Assembly (NCBI GenBank): GCA_947451145.1
Contig: CANFXW010000011.1
Coordinates: forward strand, 58,061-122,060
Length of the DNA: 64,000 nucleotides
From: Sphingomonadaceae bacterium
GTDB lineage: Bacteria; Pseudomonadota; Alphaproteobacteria; Sphingomonadales; Sphingomonadaceae
Reading direction: 5' to 3'
The translations under genes were made by a program, and so were the position numbers. Below the pieces are notes generated by a model. The model worked only from the letters and a program-made list of their open reading frames with translations. It was not told the origin of the DNA and did not search any database. Of the stretch, positions 53,135 to 62,612 are shown in pieces. Every line of letters begins with the position of its first letter. Position 1 is the first letter of the stretch.

Positions 53135-55681
53135 TCATGGGTTGTCGGGGAAGGCGATGCGTTCGATCGCATCGGCAAGCTGGTGGCCGCGGGCGATCTC
53201 GGCATCGATCGCCGCGAAGGTCGCGGGCGAGCTTGAGAACAGCGTCGCGGAATAGTCGTCGAGCACGAGCCGGCCGATCGCTTCGGTCTCCGGGCCTTTG
53301 ATGAAGACCTCGGAATAGGCCGAGCCTGAGCGCTTCAGGCTGCGGATCAGCGTCTCGGTGCGCTCGTCCATGTCGAGGCGTTTGCTTGCCTTGAAGTCGG
53401 CGATGGTCTCGGGCTTCTGCTGAAGGATCAGCATCCAGTCGCTATTCTCGAGCGCCGCCGTCGCGCCGTCCGACTTGTAGTAGTCGTTCAAGGACTGGGT
53501 CGCAGTGGCCAGTGCGCCGCCGTACTTGCGGCAGGTGCGGGCATAGGTCTCGACGAATTCGCCCATCGACCCGCCTTTGAGCATCGACCAGGCCTCGTCG
53601 ATCAGCAGCAACTTGCGGACCGAGCGCGGGCTGCGGGTCATCGCCTGGCTGGTCATGAACATGATTGCCGAGAGCACCACCGAGCGCAGCTCCTCGCGGG
53701 TGGCGAGGTCGGACATCTCGAACACGGTAAAATCGGCTTCGAGATCTAGGCTCGCCTGGCCTTCGAAGAAGGCGGCATAGGTCCCACCGGCGGTGAACGG
53801 CCCGAGCGAGGTGGCAAGGTCAGAGGCGGTGTCGCCCGCCATTGCCGCAAGACATTCGCCGACTTTGGTTACGCTGGCATCGGGGCCATGTTCGGTCCAG
53901 ACCAGGTTGACGGCGCGGTCGATCAGCCCGCGCTCGGTGTCGCTGAGCCGTGCCGAATGTCGCGCCATCTGCCCGACGATCGCCTTGACCATCGCGAAGC
54001 AGTCAAGCCGGTAGTCCTCGTTGTCCTCGGCGCGCGCGGCGTCGATCATCGAGAAAGGGTTGAGGCAGAACCCCGAAGCCAGCGTGAACTCGATGAACCG
54101 CCCGCCCTGGAGCTTGACCGAATGCTCGAAGCTGCGCCCGTCGTCGATCACCACGACCTTGGCCCCGGCGCCGCGCAGCGCCGCGCACATCTCCTGGAGC
54201 AGCACGGATTTGCCCGATCCTGACTTGCCGCAGATCGCGACGTTGTGGTTGCCGGCTTCGTTCTCGAAGGGTGACCAGTAGAAGGGCTGGCCGCGCCGCC
54301 CGACGAACAGCAGATGCGGGACCGGCCCGCCAAGGTACTCGCCTTGGAGCGGTGCGATGTTCGCGGCCGTCGTCGAGAGCAGGGTCTTGAAGCGCTTGAG
54401 GCGCTCCATATCGGCGCCGAGCCCATCGGCGAGGGTGAGCGGCATGGCGGCGAGCAGCCCCTGAATCTGCAGATAGCGTTCGTCGGAGAGGTCCCAGCCG
54501 GCCGCCTTGTAAATCGACTTAATCGCGCGTTCGTGGCGGTCGCCCTGGCCGAGCGGCGACCAGCTGGTGATCCCGTAGAACACCCGGACCAGGCGGCGGC
54601 CCTCCTGGAGCTCTGCCTGGACGTGCTGCCATTCCGCCGATTGCTCGGCGAGGCGCGGCAGGAACCGCGCGCTGCGGGTCTGGGAAAGGCTCGTCGTGCG
54701 CATGAACTTGAACCCGGCCTTCGCGGCGGCGGCTTCCTGGTCGGGGTAGACCAGACAGAGCATGGTCGCGGCAGGGCAGGGGAAGCGCAGCTTGTCGGTG
54801 AACAGATCGCCGATCAACCGCGCGCATTCCCACGGCGCCCAGCGCTGCGGCATGTTGCGGACGGCGAAATGCCGCACGTCGAAACGGTCGGGATAGACCG
54901 CGCCGATTTCGGGCACGCCGTTGTTGTGGACGCCCGTGGCCCGAAAACGCTCGGTGCCGAGCTCGATCCGGTCTTCGTGAACCAGGAGCTCGATGTCGCG
55001 GCGGATCGCCTGGTTGGCGATCGGATCGTTCGGATTGTAGGGAACTGCATCGTCCTGCGGCGCGGTGGTTGGAGAAGTGAGATCGTCGAGCAGCGCGATC
55101 AGGTCGTGCGGCTCATATTCGATCACTCCGAGGTTGAGCGATTTGAGCATCGCGCTCAGCCCTTCGCGGGCGTGGATCAGCTCCTCGTTCGTAATGGATT
55201 TGCTGGCCGGAACCCCGAGCGAAATCACCACCTGGTGCGCGCGGGCGTGGAACGGGGCATCGCTGGCACCCGATTTCCAGACCATCGAGTAGAGCTTCTT
55301 CGCCCGGTGGCGGGCGATCGCTTCATAGACCCCGCCCTGTTCGTAGCGCGGCGCGAACCACGGTGCGACGATCCGGCTGATCCGGGGGCTCGCAAGATGG
55401 AGGATCTGCAGGCAGGCGCTCGCCGGCAGGCCTTCGGAGAAAAATGCCCCGAGGATCTCGCCGGTACGCTCGTCGGCGCCGATCAGCGGGGTCACGCCCA
55501 GGATAAAGCCCTTCGAGCGCGCATTGACGTAGAGCCGGCTCCCAGGATCGTAAACCCGGTAGGGCAGCCAGTCCGAGAGCATGTCGAGCATGAGCATGGG
55601 GCGGTCCGCCTCGGCCCGCTCGGCATCGCCGAGCAGACCGGCAAGAAGCTGGTCACGCAAAGCACGCAGCGACAGTGCCAT
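53135..55681 (-). CDS. traC: TraC, VirB4-family ATPase of F-type T4SS
   Basis: 848 residues from the ATG overlapping the last base of the traV stop (TGATG). The N-terminal half is the TraC/VirB4 domain (LPYRVYDPGSRLYVNARSKGFILG); the C-terminal half is the ATPase with Walker A CGKSGSGKSVLLQEM near 480, Walker B KLLLIDEAWSMLKGG near 690 and EYAR-TCRKYGGALATATQSLNDYY as the following conserved block. It energises pilus assembly from the cytoplasmic face of the inner membrane. Confidence 0.95.
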   Translation of the reverse strand: MALSLRALRDQLLAGLLGDAERAEADRPMLMLDMLSDWLPYRVYDPGSRLYVNARSKGFILGVTPLIGADERTGEILGAFFSEGLPASACLQILHLASPRISRIVAPWFAPRYEQGGVYEAIARHRAKKLYSMVWKSGASDAPFHARAHQVVISLGVPASKSITNEELIHAREGLSAMLKSLNLGVIEYEPHDLIALLDDLTSPTTAPQDDAVPYNPNDPIANQAIRRDIELLVHEDRIELGTERFRATGVHNNGVPEIGAVYPDRFDVRHFAVRNMPQRWAPWECARLIGDLFTDKLRFPCPAATMLCLVYPDQEAAAAKAGFKFMRTTSLSQTRSARFLPRLAEQSAEWQHVQAELQEGRRLVRVFYGITSWSPLGQGDRHERAIKSIYKAAGWDLSDERYLQIQGLLAAMPLTLADGLGADMERLKRFKTLLSTTAANIAPLQGEYLGGPVPHLLFVGRRGQPFYWSPFENEAGNHNVAICGKSGSGKSVLLQEMCAALRGAGAKVVVIDDGRSFEHSVKLQGGRFIEFTLASGFCLNPFSMIDAARAEDNEDYRLDCFAMVKAIVGQMARHSARLSDTERGLIDRAVNLVWTEHGPDASVTKVGECLAAMAGDTASDLATSLGPFTAGGTYAAFFEGQASLDLEADFTVFEMSDLATREELRSVVLSAIMFMTSQAMTRSPRSVRKLLLIDEAWSMLKGGSMGEFVETYARTCRKYGGALATATQSLNDYYKSDGATAALENSDWMLILQQKPETIADFKASKRLDMDERTETLIRSLKRSGSAYSEVFIKGPETEAIGRLVLDDYSATLFSSSPATFAAIDAEIARGHQLADAIERIAFPDNP

Positions 55682-56427
55682 CACTTGGGTTCCTTCTTCC
55701 GGGCTGCATCGACTTTGTGCTTGAGCGCCTTCGCAGCTTCGATCGCGGCCGCGCTTGGCCAGTGACGCTGCCCTTCCTCCAAAGGCCGAGGGGCCCGAAC
55801 ATGCGGGGTGGGGGACATGTCGGACCCCTCGGCGGCCGACGGGGGCAGGTCGGCCTGTACCTCGCCGCCCGGGGAGGGGAGGACGAACGACGAGGATGTG
55901 ATGAAGGGATTGGCAGTAACGGCAGGGCCGCTGTCTTCGGGAGACAGAGGAACGGGGTTCGCATCTGTGCCAGTATCTTTCGCGGCATCGGAAGTCCGGC
56001 GGGCCTGGTGTTCAAGCGCCTGACGCAGTGCGCGCATCGTGCCTTTGGGCTCGGCCGCCTCGCCACGGCGCAGTTCGCCCGCCCAGCGCGCCGCTTCGAC
56101 AACTGTCCAGGCGACCGCTTCGTCATGCAACGTCCCCGAGCTATCGACGTGCGCCGGGAAGACCACCTTCAAGGTGCGTTCGCCGGTCCGGGCCGTATCG
56201 GCCGCCGCGACAGCGACGCGCTGGTGGACCTCCGCCAGAGCAGCGCCCTCGGACTTGACCAGCTCGCGGATTGCCCGGGCATCGACCTCGCTCAGCGGCA
56301 GACAGCCTGCCCGCTGAACTTGACCGGCCTGCGACCGGCACGAGAAGCTTCCGGCAATATTGGTGCCGAGGTGGGTGCAGCCAGCGAGGCTGAGCGCGAG
56401 CGCGGCGAGAGGGATTGAGCGGTGCAT
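55681..56427 (-). CDS. traV: TraV, outer-membrane lipoprotein of T4SS
   Basis: 248 residues from the ATG at 56427, which has AAGGA at eight bases; the ATG at 56433 overlaps the DsbC stop and is too close to that site. A lipobox LALSLAGC near the N-terminus gives lipidated Cys after cleavage, followed by GTNIAGSFSCRSQAG, the TraV signature. The long C-terminal part is Pro- and Ala-rich and charged. It is the VirB7-like part of the outer-membrane core with TraK and TraB. Confidence 0.88.
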   Translation of the reverse strand: MHRSIPLAALALSLAGCTHLGTNIAGSFSCRSQAGQVQRAGCLPLSEVDARAIRELVKSEGAALAEVHQRVAVAAADTARTGERTLKVVFPAHVDSSGTLHDEAVAWTVVEAARWAGELRRGEAAEPKGTMRALRQALEHQARRTSDAAKDTGTDANPVPLSPEDSGPAVTANPFITSSSFVLPSPGGEVQADLPPSAAEGSDMSPTPHVRAPRPLEEGQRHWPSAAAIEAAKALKHKVDAARKKEPK

Positions 56428-56432
56428 GGGCA

Positions 56433-57311
56433 TTATCCTTGGGGCTGGGTGGGGGAGAGGAAGGCACGCAGCGTGGCCGCATCGTGGTAGCCCTCGAGCA
56501 CCGCGCCATCAGAGGGGCGAACGATAACCGGGGTGCCATTGAAACCGTGCGCCTTGGCAAAGGCTTCGTTGGCGTCGAGCCCGCGGATGTCGCAGGGCTT
56601 GGGATTGGCGAGCGCGAGACCCGAATAGGCCGCGTGAAGCGAGGTCTCGGGATTGGGTGAACACAGCACGCGCTCGGAATCCTTGCGGGCCTCCGCGCCG
56701 AAGATCGAGATCGGTCGTTCCTCGACCCGCGCGCCGATCGCCTTGAGTTCGCCCGAAAGCCGCTTGCAGTAACTGCAATGAAAATCGGAGAAGACCACGA
56801 CCTTCGGACCATTCATCGGTCCCCAGGTGATCGCGCCATTGGCGGGGAGCCCGTTCAGCGAAACCTTTTGCGGCGCGCTCTGCTGCTGCGGTTCCGCTTC
56901 TCCATCGGATCCGGCGCGCCGGGCGGCACCGGCGGCGAGCAGATCGGGATTGAGCGCGAGCAATCGCGCGGCGGTCAGGTCCTGACGCGCCTCCATGTCG
57001 TAGATCCGGCCGATCACCAGGTACTTGGCGCGGGCATCGACGTAGAACAGCGTGGTCTTGGAGGCGACTTCGCACAGACCGCCAAGCCCCTTGCAGTCGA
57101 TCGCGTCGATCGGCGTCTTGGGAAGGCGGAGCTTCAGCGCTGCGCGAACCTTGGCGACATCGGGCGAGCCGGAATTCTGCGCGGCGAAGTGGGCCGCGCC
57201 CCACCCGGTCCCGGCCGAGAGCGCGACGAGCGCGACCGCACCGAGGGCGAGCTTGGGCCAACGGCGGCGTCCCCAAGTGGAGTGGGGCCGTTCCTTCAGT
57301 TCTTCGATCAT
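56433..57311 (-). CDS. dsbC: DsbC-family periplasmic disulfide isomerase
   Basis: 292 residues, starting in an ATGA overlap with traB. A membrane anchor (LALGAVALVALSAGTGWGAA) is followed by a DsbC dimerisation-like region (VRAALKLRLPKTPIDAIDCKGLGGLCEVAS) and a thioredoxin fold with active site FHCSYCKRLS. It should correct disulfides in the Cys-rich TraU, TraN, TraF and TraH. The form (anchored rather than signal-cleaved) is common in sphingomonad F-type operons. Confidence 0.9.
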   Translation of the reverse strand: MIEELKERPHSTWGRRRWPKLALGAVALVALSAGTGWGAAHFAAQNSGSPDVAKVRAALKLRLPKTPIDAIDCKGLGGLCEVASKTTLFYVDARAKYLVIGRIYDMEARQDLTAARLLALNPDLLAAGAARRAGSDGEAEPQQQSAPQKVSLNGLPANGAITWGPMNGPKVVVFSDFHCSYCKRLSGELKAIGARVEERPISIFGAEARKDSERVLCSPNPETSLHAAYSGLALANPKPCDIRGLDANEAFAKAHGFNGTPVIVRPSDGAVLEGYHDAATLRAFLSPTQPQG

Positions 57312-58675
57312 TTGGAATTCCTCACGTAGACGCCGTCGAGGAACACGACTTCGACCTCGATACCGGTCGGCATCTCGACGACAGGCTGGTACTGTTCGGC
57401 GCGTTCGATGAGGTACTTGCTCACCGTATCGGCCGCGTCGGCTGCGCCCTGGCCGAGCCCGCCGCCGAGGATGTCCCCGGGCGAGAGCTTGGCCTTCGAG
57501 CCGTCGGCATTGGTGCGGGCCGACGAGAACACCGAATTGGCATTGGCCGAGAAGCCGCGTCCGAACCCGCCGACGATCCCGGCGAGCAGGGCTTGGGTTA
57601 CGAGATTGCCTTCGCGGCTGACCACGCGGCCGCGCACCCCGGACTTGCCGGCAAAGCTGATGAAGCCCTTGACCTCGCTGACCGCGACGCGGCCTCCGGG
57701 CTGGTCGCAGGTCATCCGCGCGAGTTTGACGTAGACTTTCTCGCTCGAAAGATCGCCGCGCGCCGCGCCGTTTATCACGCAGCCCTGGAGCCGTGTGGTC
57801 AGCACGCGTCCGTTCTGCAACACCGAGCGTGCCGGGCCAGTGATCCGCAGCACCACTGGAAGCGGGTCGGTCTGGCTCGCGACCCCGGCCGAGGCATCGA
57901 CCCCGACGATGACGCGCGCCGTCGCGTAGCTGTTGGGCGGCAGGTAATCGGGCGAATCCTCGACCACCAGCGGCGGCGCTTCGGCGCGCGCGACCTTGAC
58001 GCCCGCACTGCCGCCCTTGTCGCCCGAACCGCCACTGCCGAAACTCATCAGCTTGACCTCGGCGGGCGGCGGTGTGCCGTCAGCGGCAGCGCCGTTCGGA
58101 GCCATTGTGCCGGAAGGCGGCGATGACCCTGCCGATCCCCGTGCGTCGTAGCCGCCAGCGCGCGGGCCATAGGCCGGCATTGCCGCCGCATTCGGCGTCG
58201 GCGTGGTGACCTGGGCCTGGATCTGACCTTTCAGCTGAGTGTTCTCGGCCGAGATCGCGTCGATAGCCGCCTGACCATCGGTACGCATCGCCTGATTCTC
58301 GGCCTTCAAGGCAGCGAGCTCAGCCTCCATTTCGGGACGGGCGACCGCCGAATCTTTGAGCGCTTTTTGATCGCGGGTCACCGCATCGAGCCGGTTGCCA
58401 TAGACCGAGACGAATTCGCGCTGCGAGAGGTCACGGTTGACGAGGCCGGCGGTCTCGATTGTCTCGGCTTCACCCTCCTTGTGGGGCTTTTTGGAATCGC
58501 CGCCCCCAAAGATCGCCCAGCTGGCGCCGGCGAGGAGCACAGTGGCAATCCCGCCGAGCAGCATGCGCTGGCGCTTGGCAGTGCGCAGGTTGAGCTGGGC
58601 GACGCCGCTGGGCTCATGGACTTCGCGCTCGGCTTCAGGCGCAGCTGTGCTGCTCTGATCTGTTTGTTCAGTCAT
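57308..58675 (-). CDS. traB: TraB, inner-to-outer membrane core protein of T4SS
   Basis: 455 residues from the ATG at 58675, with GGGGAG upstream, overlapping the traK end by eight bases. One membrane helix (LLGGIATVLLAGASWAIFG) follows a short cytoplasmic tail. A coiled-coil lies about 85-150, then a Pro/Gly linker and the VirB10-like beta domain with PPNSYATARVIVGVDASAG and CVINGAARGDLSSEKVYV. It spans the envelope, linking TraC to TraK and TraV. Confidence 0.92.
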   Translation of the reverse strand: MTEQTDQSSTAAPEAEREVHEPSGVAQLNLRTAKRQRMLLGGIATVLLAGASWAIFGGGDSKKPHKEGEAETIETAGLVNRDLSQREFVSVYGNRLDAVTRDQKALKDSAVARPEMEAELAALKAENQAMRTDGQAAIDAISAENTQLKGQIQAQVTTPTPNAAAMPAYGPRAGGYDARGSAGSSPPSGTMAPNGAAADGTPPPAEVKLMSFGSGGSGDKGGSAGVKVARAEAPPLVVEDSPDYLPPNSYATARVIVGVDASAGVASQTDPLPVVLRITGPARSVLQNGRVLTTRLQGCVINGAARGDLSSEKVYVKLARMTCDQPGGRVAVSEVKGFISFAGKSGVRGRVVSREGNLVTQALLAGIVGGFGRGFSANANSVFSSARTNADGSKAKLSPGDILGGGLGQGAADAADTVSKYLIERAEQYQPVVEMPTGIEVEVVFLDGVYVRNSK

Positions 58676-59417
58676 GGCGGGGCTCCCCATTGGGGCCAAC
58701 GACATAAGCGGTCGTGCTGGCGCCGGGTTCGAGGGTGGGCGCGGCGATCGAGACCGCGAGCGCGTCCTTGAGGGCGAGATCAGTCTCGGCGAGGGTCACG
58801 GCCTTGGCGCCGCGATTGGCGAGCCGCACGACCTTTCCCGCGAGCGCTGCGCCGCGGTATTCGGCGATCAGCTGAACCTCGAGCGCGCCGACCCGGCTCG
58901 GTAGAGCCGCCGGTTGGCTGACTTCAAAACCTTCGATGGTCTGCTGTCCGGCCATGGCCTGGACCAGGCGCACGGCGGCTTCTTCGAGCGGGGTCTGGTT
59001 TTCCCATTCCCTGGCGTCGTTTTTCGCGATCGCAGGGTTGGTGATGAACACCTGGACGGCCTCGATCTTGTCGATCTCGCAGGAGAATTTGTAGACGTAG
59101 CCAGCCTTGGTGGTCGCGAAAAAGCTGATCCGGCCGGCGGCGAAAGTCTCGGGCACCGAGACGTAGATGTCCCCGCGCACCGGTTCGTGCGTCACCGCGA
59201 AATCGTTGTAGGGATAGCCGCTCGAGATCTTCGAGACGCTGGCGAACTGGTCACCGATCAGCGCGAAGCGGGTGAGTTCGCGCGCCGAGACCGAGCAAGC
59301 GATCGTGCCGCCGTCGGCACTCTCCTTGAACTGGTCGGCGAGAGCCGGGCTGGCGAATGCCAGGACCGAGCAAGCAAGCGCGGTGATGGCCGGCCGCAAG
59401 AGGATACGAGGCGACAT
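58668..59417 (-). CDS. traK: TraK, secretin-like outer-membrane core protein
   Basis: 249 residues with a signal peptide (ITALACSVLAFASPALA). The body is beta-rich: TIACSVSARELTRFALIGDQ, YVSVPETFAAGRISFFATTKAGYVYKFSCEI and the C-terminal LEVQLIAEYRGAALAGKVVRLAN. It matches TraK/VirB9-like proteins. The start overlaps the traE stop by one base (TAATG). Confidence 0.92.
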   Translation of the reverse strand: MSPRILLRPAITALACSVLAFASPALADQFKESADGGTIACSVSARELTRFALIGDQFASVSKISSGYPYNDFAVTHEPVRGDIYVSVPETFAAGRISFFATTKAGYVYKFSCEIDKIEAVQVFITNPAIAKNDAREWENQTPLEEAAVRLVQAMAGQQTIEGFEVSQPAALPSRVGALEVQLIAEYRGAALAGKVVRLANRGAKAVTLAETDLALKDALAVSIAAPTLEPGASTTAYVVGPNGEPRHD

Positions 59418-59989
59418 TACTTGGTCTCCTTGGTTTTGTCGTCGGGAGGGAGCTGGGCGAACCCGGCGAGCGCGAGGCGCAGGCCCTGGTAGGTCCAGCT
59501 GAAGCGGAAGCGGCGCTCGTCACTCGCGATCACGGTTGCGCCGACGAAGGTCTTCAGCGTGCCTTTGACCTCGGAGGTGAGGCCGGATGGATCGACCTTC
59601 ATTTCCTTGATCACGAAGGCCTGCGTGACGTCCGAACCACGCTGCTCCTCGACGATCCGCACCAGGTCGGCCTTCAATTTGCCGCTCTCTGCCGGATCGG
59701 CGAGTTCGAGGATCTGCTCCATCCAGTAGTCGAGCCCCTCGGGGCTGCGGTTGAGCAGCATCAGCGCCGCATCGCGGGTGACGAATTCCATATACTGCGC
59801 GGAAACACCGGCGCTCGAGATGGTGAGGGCTGCGCGGGTGGTCGGGACCAGCACGACCTCGCGGTTGCGGGTTGCGGCGAGCCCGCCGGCGACGACCAAG
59901 GCAATCGCGAGGCCCGCACTCGACAGTGCAAACAGGTTGCGCTGTCTGAGCAGCGCCTGGCTGCGCTCATGAGAAATCTGGACAAGCAT
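59417..59989 (-). CDS. traE: TraE, VirB8-like inner-membrane T4SS protein
   Basis: 190 residues from the ATG at 59989. An N-terminal membrane helix (ALSSAGLAIALVVAGGLAA) is followed by a periplasmic NTF2-like domain: TISSAGVSAQYMEFVTRDAALMLLNRSPEGLDYWM and the C-terminal FVGATVIASDERRFRFSWTYQGLRLALAGF. These are the recognised TraE segments. It helps assemble the channel at the inner membrane. Confidence 0.92.
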   Translation of the reverse strand: MLVQISHERSQALLRQRNLFALSSAGLAIALVVAGGLAATRNREVVLVPTTRAALTISSAGVSAQYMEFVTRDAALMLLNRSPEGLDYWMEQILELADPAESGKLKADLVRIVEEQRGSDVTQAFVIKEMKVDPSGLTSEVKGTLKTFVGATVIASDERRFRFSWTYQGLRLALAGFAQLPPDDKTKETK

Positions 59990-60003
59990 GTTTCTGTCTC
60001 CCC

Positions 60004-60291
60004 TCAGCCGGCGAGCAGCCGGCAATGGGAGGGCGGCGTCATCTTGAGACCTGTGAGACCTGCGGGCAGATGCCAGTAGGCGGCATGGATCACCCAGGCC
60101 CAACTGCGGCCTGCTTTCGCCTTGCGAAGCGCAAACCAGGATGCAGCGGCGAGAGCTATGCCGATAAAGACATGCTGTCCGAGGATCCCCCAGGTGAAGG
60201 GGACGATCATCCCGGCGAACTCGTCGAGGGTCCAGAAGCCGATCAGCTCCGGATCGTCGAGCCGCCGAGGGACGATGTACCTATCGCTCAT
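60004..60291 (-). CDS. traL: TraL, small inner-membrane T4SS protein
   Basis: 95 residues. The opening IVPRRLDDPELIGFWTLDEF is the TraL signature; a hydrophobic stretch at about 26-53 makes a membrane hairpin as in VirB3. It functions with TraC in pilus assembly. It lies 14 bases upstream of traE. Confidence 0.92.
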   Translation of the reverse strand: MSDRYIVPRRLDDPELIGFWTLDEFAGMIVPFTWGILGQHVFIGIALAAASWFALRKAKAGRSWAWVIHAAYWHLPAGLTGLKMTPPSHCRLLAG

Positions 60292-60318
60292 GATGACGCG
60301 CCCTCCCGTGCTCGACCG

Positions 60319-60645
60319 TCAGATGACCGCGGTGACCACCGAGGTGACGATCGGCACGCCGGTCCCGACGCCGATGCCGACCCCGACCGGGACCGCGATC
60401 TGCGCGAGGGTGAAGCGGCCCGAGGCAAGGCCGATGAGGCCGCCCGCGAGGCTCAGCACGGTGATGATCTTGCCGCCCGAGCCTTCGAGGAAGTCGGTGA
60501 ACTTCTGCAGGGCAGGGGTGAAGGTCGTGTCGGCGCCGGCATAGGCTGCGCTGGCGGCAAGCGCCGCGACGGCAACCGGCAGCGCGAAGTTGGCGATCTT
60601 GCCGAAGCGGCTACCGCCGATCGAGGGGAGTGCAGGGGCATTCAT
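60319..60645 (-). CDS. traA: TraA-like conjugative pilin
   Basis: 108 residues from the ATG at 60645. A long leader (LPVAVAALAASAAYAGADT) has a likely cleavage site after Ala/Gly near residue 36, followed by the mature pilin with two membrane helices (KIITVLSLAGGLIGLASG and IAVPVGVGIGVGTGVPIVTSVVTAVI) joined by a short polar turn. First gene of the leftward operon, as in F. The S26 peptidase in the operon may be its leader peptidase. Confidence 0.88.
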   Translation of the reverse strand: MNAPALPSIGGSRFGKIANFALPVAVAALAASAAYAGADTTFTPALQKFTDFLEGSGGKIITVLSLAGGLIGLASGRFTLAQIAVPVGVGIGVGTGVPIVTSVVTAVI

Positions 60646-60999
60646 GGACGTGTTCTCCGCTTGAGTGTTGCAGCGTTCGTTCGCTGTCTGTTCTAAGTGC
60701 GGAGAAGATCGGCTGTAGGAAATGGGATCATGCGACCGAAGCGTCATCGCAGCGCATTTTGTTCGGTCTGTGCACCCTAGCGAGGCGATCTGCGTATCGA
60801 TTTCGCTGTTTCCGGAGAGCGATGTTTCCGATTTGCGGAAGTGGTCCGCTGCGTTGCGGAATCGATCCGCATTCGAACGGCCAGTCGATTCGTTCGGGCG
60901 GTGAGGAAATCCTATATGTTCGCTTTATGTTCTTTTCGCTTTCCTACACACTTGGAGTCCCCATAGCTGAATGCCTGTTCTGCCGAGTCGAGACCCACC
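60646..60999. promoter_or_regulatory. Divergent promoter region between pilin operon and HTH regulator
   Basis: 354 bases with no gene seen. It contains the inverted pair TTCTCCGC (60653-60660)/GCGGAGAA (60699-60706) near the pilin gene, AGGA-AA-TCCT at 60904-60913 and TTTCCTAC near 60949 on the regulator side. It must carry the promoter for the whole transfer operon, and the palindromes are possible operator sites. Confidence 0.45.
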
Positions 61000-61473
61000 A
61001 TGGATATGAATCCGCCAGATCTTCATCGCCGCGTTGCCGAGCTACTGGAACTGGCCGTGCGCGAAAGCGGCCAGTCGATCGCTCAGATCGCGCGAAAGGC
61101 GCAGCTCAAATGGGACACGGTTCGACGGACGCTGGACGCAAAGCGCGCGGCAACTATCCCCGAGATCGTGGCTATCCTCGATGCAACGGGATACTCGGCG
61201 GAAGATACATTCCGTCTCATGCTGCTTGTCGATGGCAACTTTGCCGTGAGCAGGGCGGGAAGCGATGCGGCCCGATTCCTCGGCGAGCTGATGCGAGCGA
61301 TTCCAGTCGAAATCGCCGAACAACTGGGTGAAGATATCGATCAACTTCGGCCTCGCTGGGCCCATGGTACTGCCAAATTGCTGGCTCGGACGCTCGCTCA
61401 GCACATAGCCGATCTCAATCGGCGGGGTGATGCGATCGGGATGCTTCGTCACTCTGCTTCAGTCGCGGATTGA
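61000..61473 (+). CDS. HTH transcriptional regulator
   Basis: 157 residues. The N-terminal 55 residues form a helix-turn-helix of Xre type (SGQSIAQIARKAQLKWDTVRRTLDAKR), followed by a helical domain (TIPEIVAILDATGYSAEDTFRLMLL) and a C-terminal helical part that could dimerise. It is divergent from the pilin operon with a 354-base shared region, so control of transfer genes is the obvious hypothesis. Confidence 0.75.
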   Translation: MDMNPPDLHRRVAELLELAVRESGQSIAQIARKAQLKWDTVRRTLDAKRAATIPEIVAILDATGYSAEDTFRLMLLVDGNFAVSRAGSDAARFLGELMRAIPVEIAEQLGEDIDQLRPRWAHGTAKLLARTLAQHIADLNRRGDAIGMLRHSASVAD

Positions 61474-61486
61474 TCGAACGACAGAC

Positions 61487-61699
61487 ATGCAAGACGACCG
61501 GTCGCTTGAGCCAGATGCGAACCAGCGTTTGCTGCGCCTTCCGGAAGTAATGCGCCGCGTAGGTTTGAAGCGTTCCGCCATTTACCAGCGGATGAGGGAA
61601 GACAGTTTTCCGAAATGTCGTTCGATTAGCGCACGCTGTTCGGTTTGGGTGCAATCCGAAATTGATGAATGGATTAAAGCGATCGCGGGGGATCCTTGA
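61487..61699 (+). CDS. AlpA-family small DNA-binding protein
   Basis: 70 residues from the ATG at 61487. The MerR-like winged HTH of AlpA proteins is clear: LLRLPEVMRRVGLKRSAIYQRM, then FPKCRSISARCSVWVQSEIDEWI. AlpA proteins activate excision or transfer functions in integrated elements and plasmids. It follows the HTH regulator by 13 bases and is probably cotranscribed. Confidence 0.88.
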   Translation: MQDDRSLEPDANQRLLRLPEVMRRVGLKRSAIYQRMREDSFPKCRSISARCSVWVQSEIDEWIKAIAGDP

Positions 61700-61751
61700 T
61701 TTCCAGAGGGGAAATGTCGAAATTGGCTGACGGGCAAAAGCCGCTTATCGC

Positions 61752-62513
61752 TCAAACAATCGACTGATCCGGCGCCGTGCTTCGCTGGCCAATATGAGAG
61801 GCAGCGTCGCGCAGGGGTCCCAGATAGCGCGTCACGGCGTCATCGATTGTCATGGCGCGACCGAAGATCGTAATACTGAGCGCGGCCACCAGCTGACCCC
61901 CGGCATGGACTGGAATGGACAGTGAAAAGGTAGGATGCTCAGCGGTCCCAGCACGGATAGCGTAACCTCTTGCCCGCACCCGCTCGAACCTTTCTTCTAT
62001 GCTGTCGATGGGGTTGGAGGTTTCCAACGATGCCGATGCAAGCAGTTCGTCGCGCACATGCTGCGGCGAAAAGGCGAGGAACGCCACTCCCATCGCTGAG
62101 CCGAGGAGGGGAAGTCGCTGGTGGATCGTCGTTCGGTACCACGCGAGCGGGCTGGTCGGGATTGTGCTGTAGCGAACCACCATCGCCCCTTGTTCGAACA
62201 TTCCCAGCGCGGTCGGCCAACCCACTTGAGCGGTCAGTGCATCCATGGGCGTGCGCGCTGCGCGCTCGACCACCGAATCCTGACGAAATCCGGACGCAAG
62301 ATGAAGTACGTTCTCGGTCAGCATGTAGCTGCCGCTCTTGTTCGAGCGTTGCACGTAACCATCCTCGATCAGGATTGCGAGGAGGCGCACAACCGATGGC
62401 TTCGAGATGCCTGTATCCGCCGCAAGATCGCGAACACTGCTGACTGCACGCAAGTTCATCGTCTTCAGCAGCGCGAGCGCGCGGGTCGCCGAATGCTTCA
62501 TGACTGAAAGCAT
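61752..62513 (-). CDS. IclR-family transcriptional regulator
   Basis: 253 residues from the ATG at 62513 (62501 is a close alternative); the longer frame to 62609 would run into the divergent gene start. N-terminal winged HTH (AVSSVRDLAADTGISKPSVVRLLAILIEDGYV) and a C-terminal effector domain (GMFEQGAMVVRYSTIPTSPLAWY, LPLLGSAMGVAFLAFSP, HPTFSLSIPVHAGGQLVAALSITIF). IclR regulators such as MhpR bind aromatic or carboxylic effectors. Divergent from the ring-cleavage genes, which it very likely controls. Confidence 0.9.
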   Translation of the reverse strand: MLSVMKHSATRALALLKTMNLRAVSSVRDLAADTGISKPSVVRLLAILIEDGYVQRSNKSGSYMLTENVLHLASGFRQDSVVERAARTPMDALTAQVGWPTALGMFEQGAMVVRYSTIPTSPLAWYRTTIHQRLPLLGSAMGVAFLAFSPQHVRDELLASASLETSNPIDSIEERFERVRARGYAIRAGTAEHPTFSLSIPVHAGGQLVAALSITIFGRAMTIDDAVTRYLGPLRDAASHIGQRSTAPDQSIV

Positions 62514-62522
62514 AGCCGGGAT

Positions 62523-62541
62523 CGTTTCGTCTGGCAAAACG
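62523..62541. promoter_or_regulatory. Possible IclR operator
   Basis: CGTTT-N9-AAACG inverted repeat in the 99-base gap between the divergent IclR and FAH-family genes. The position is right for a regulator site, but the arms are short. Confidence 0.35.
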
Positions 62542-62612
62542 ACCGGAAGTTGGTCTCGTCGGACTCTTCCGAAAAACGTATCTCCGTGCCGACATATCGG
62601 AGAGAGCACACC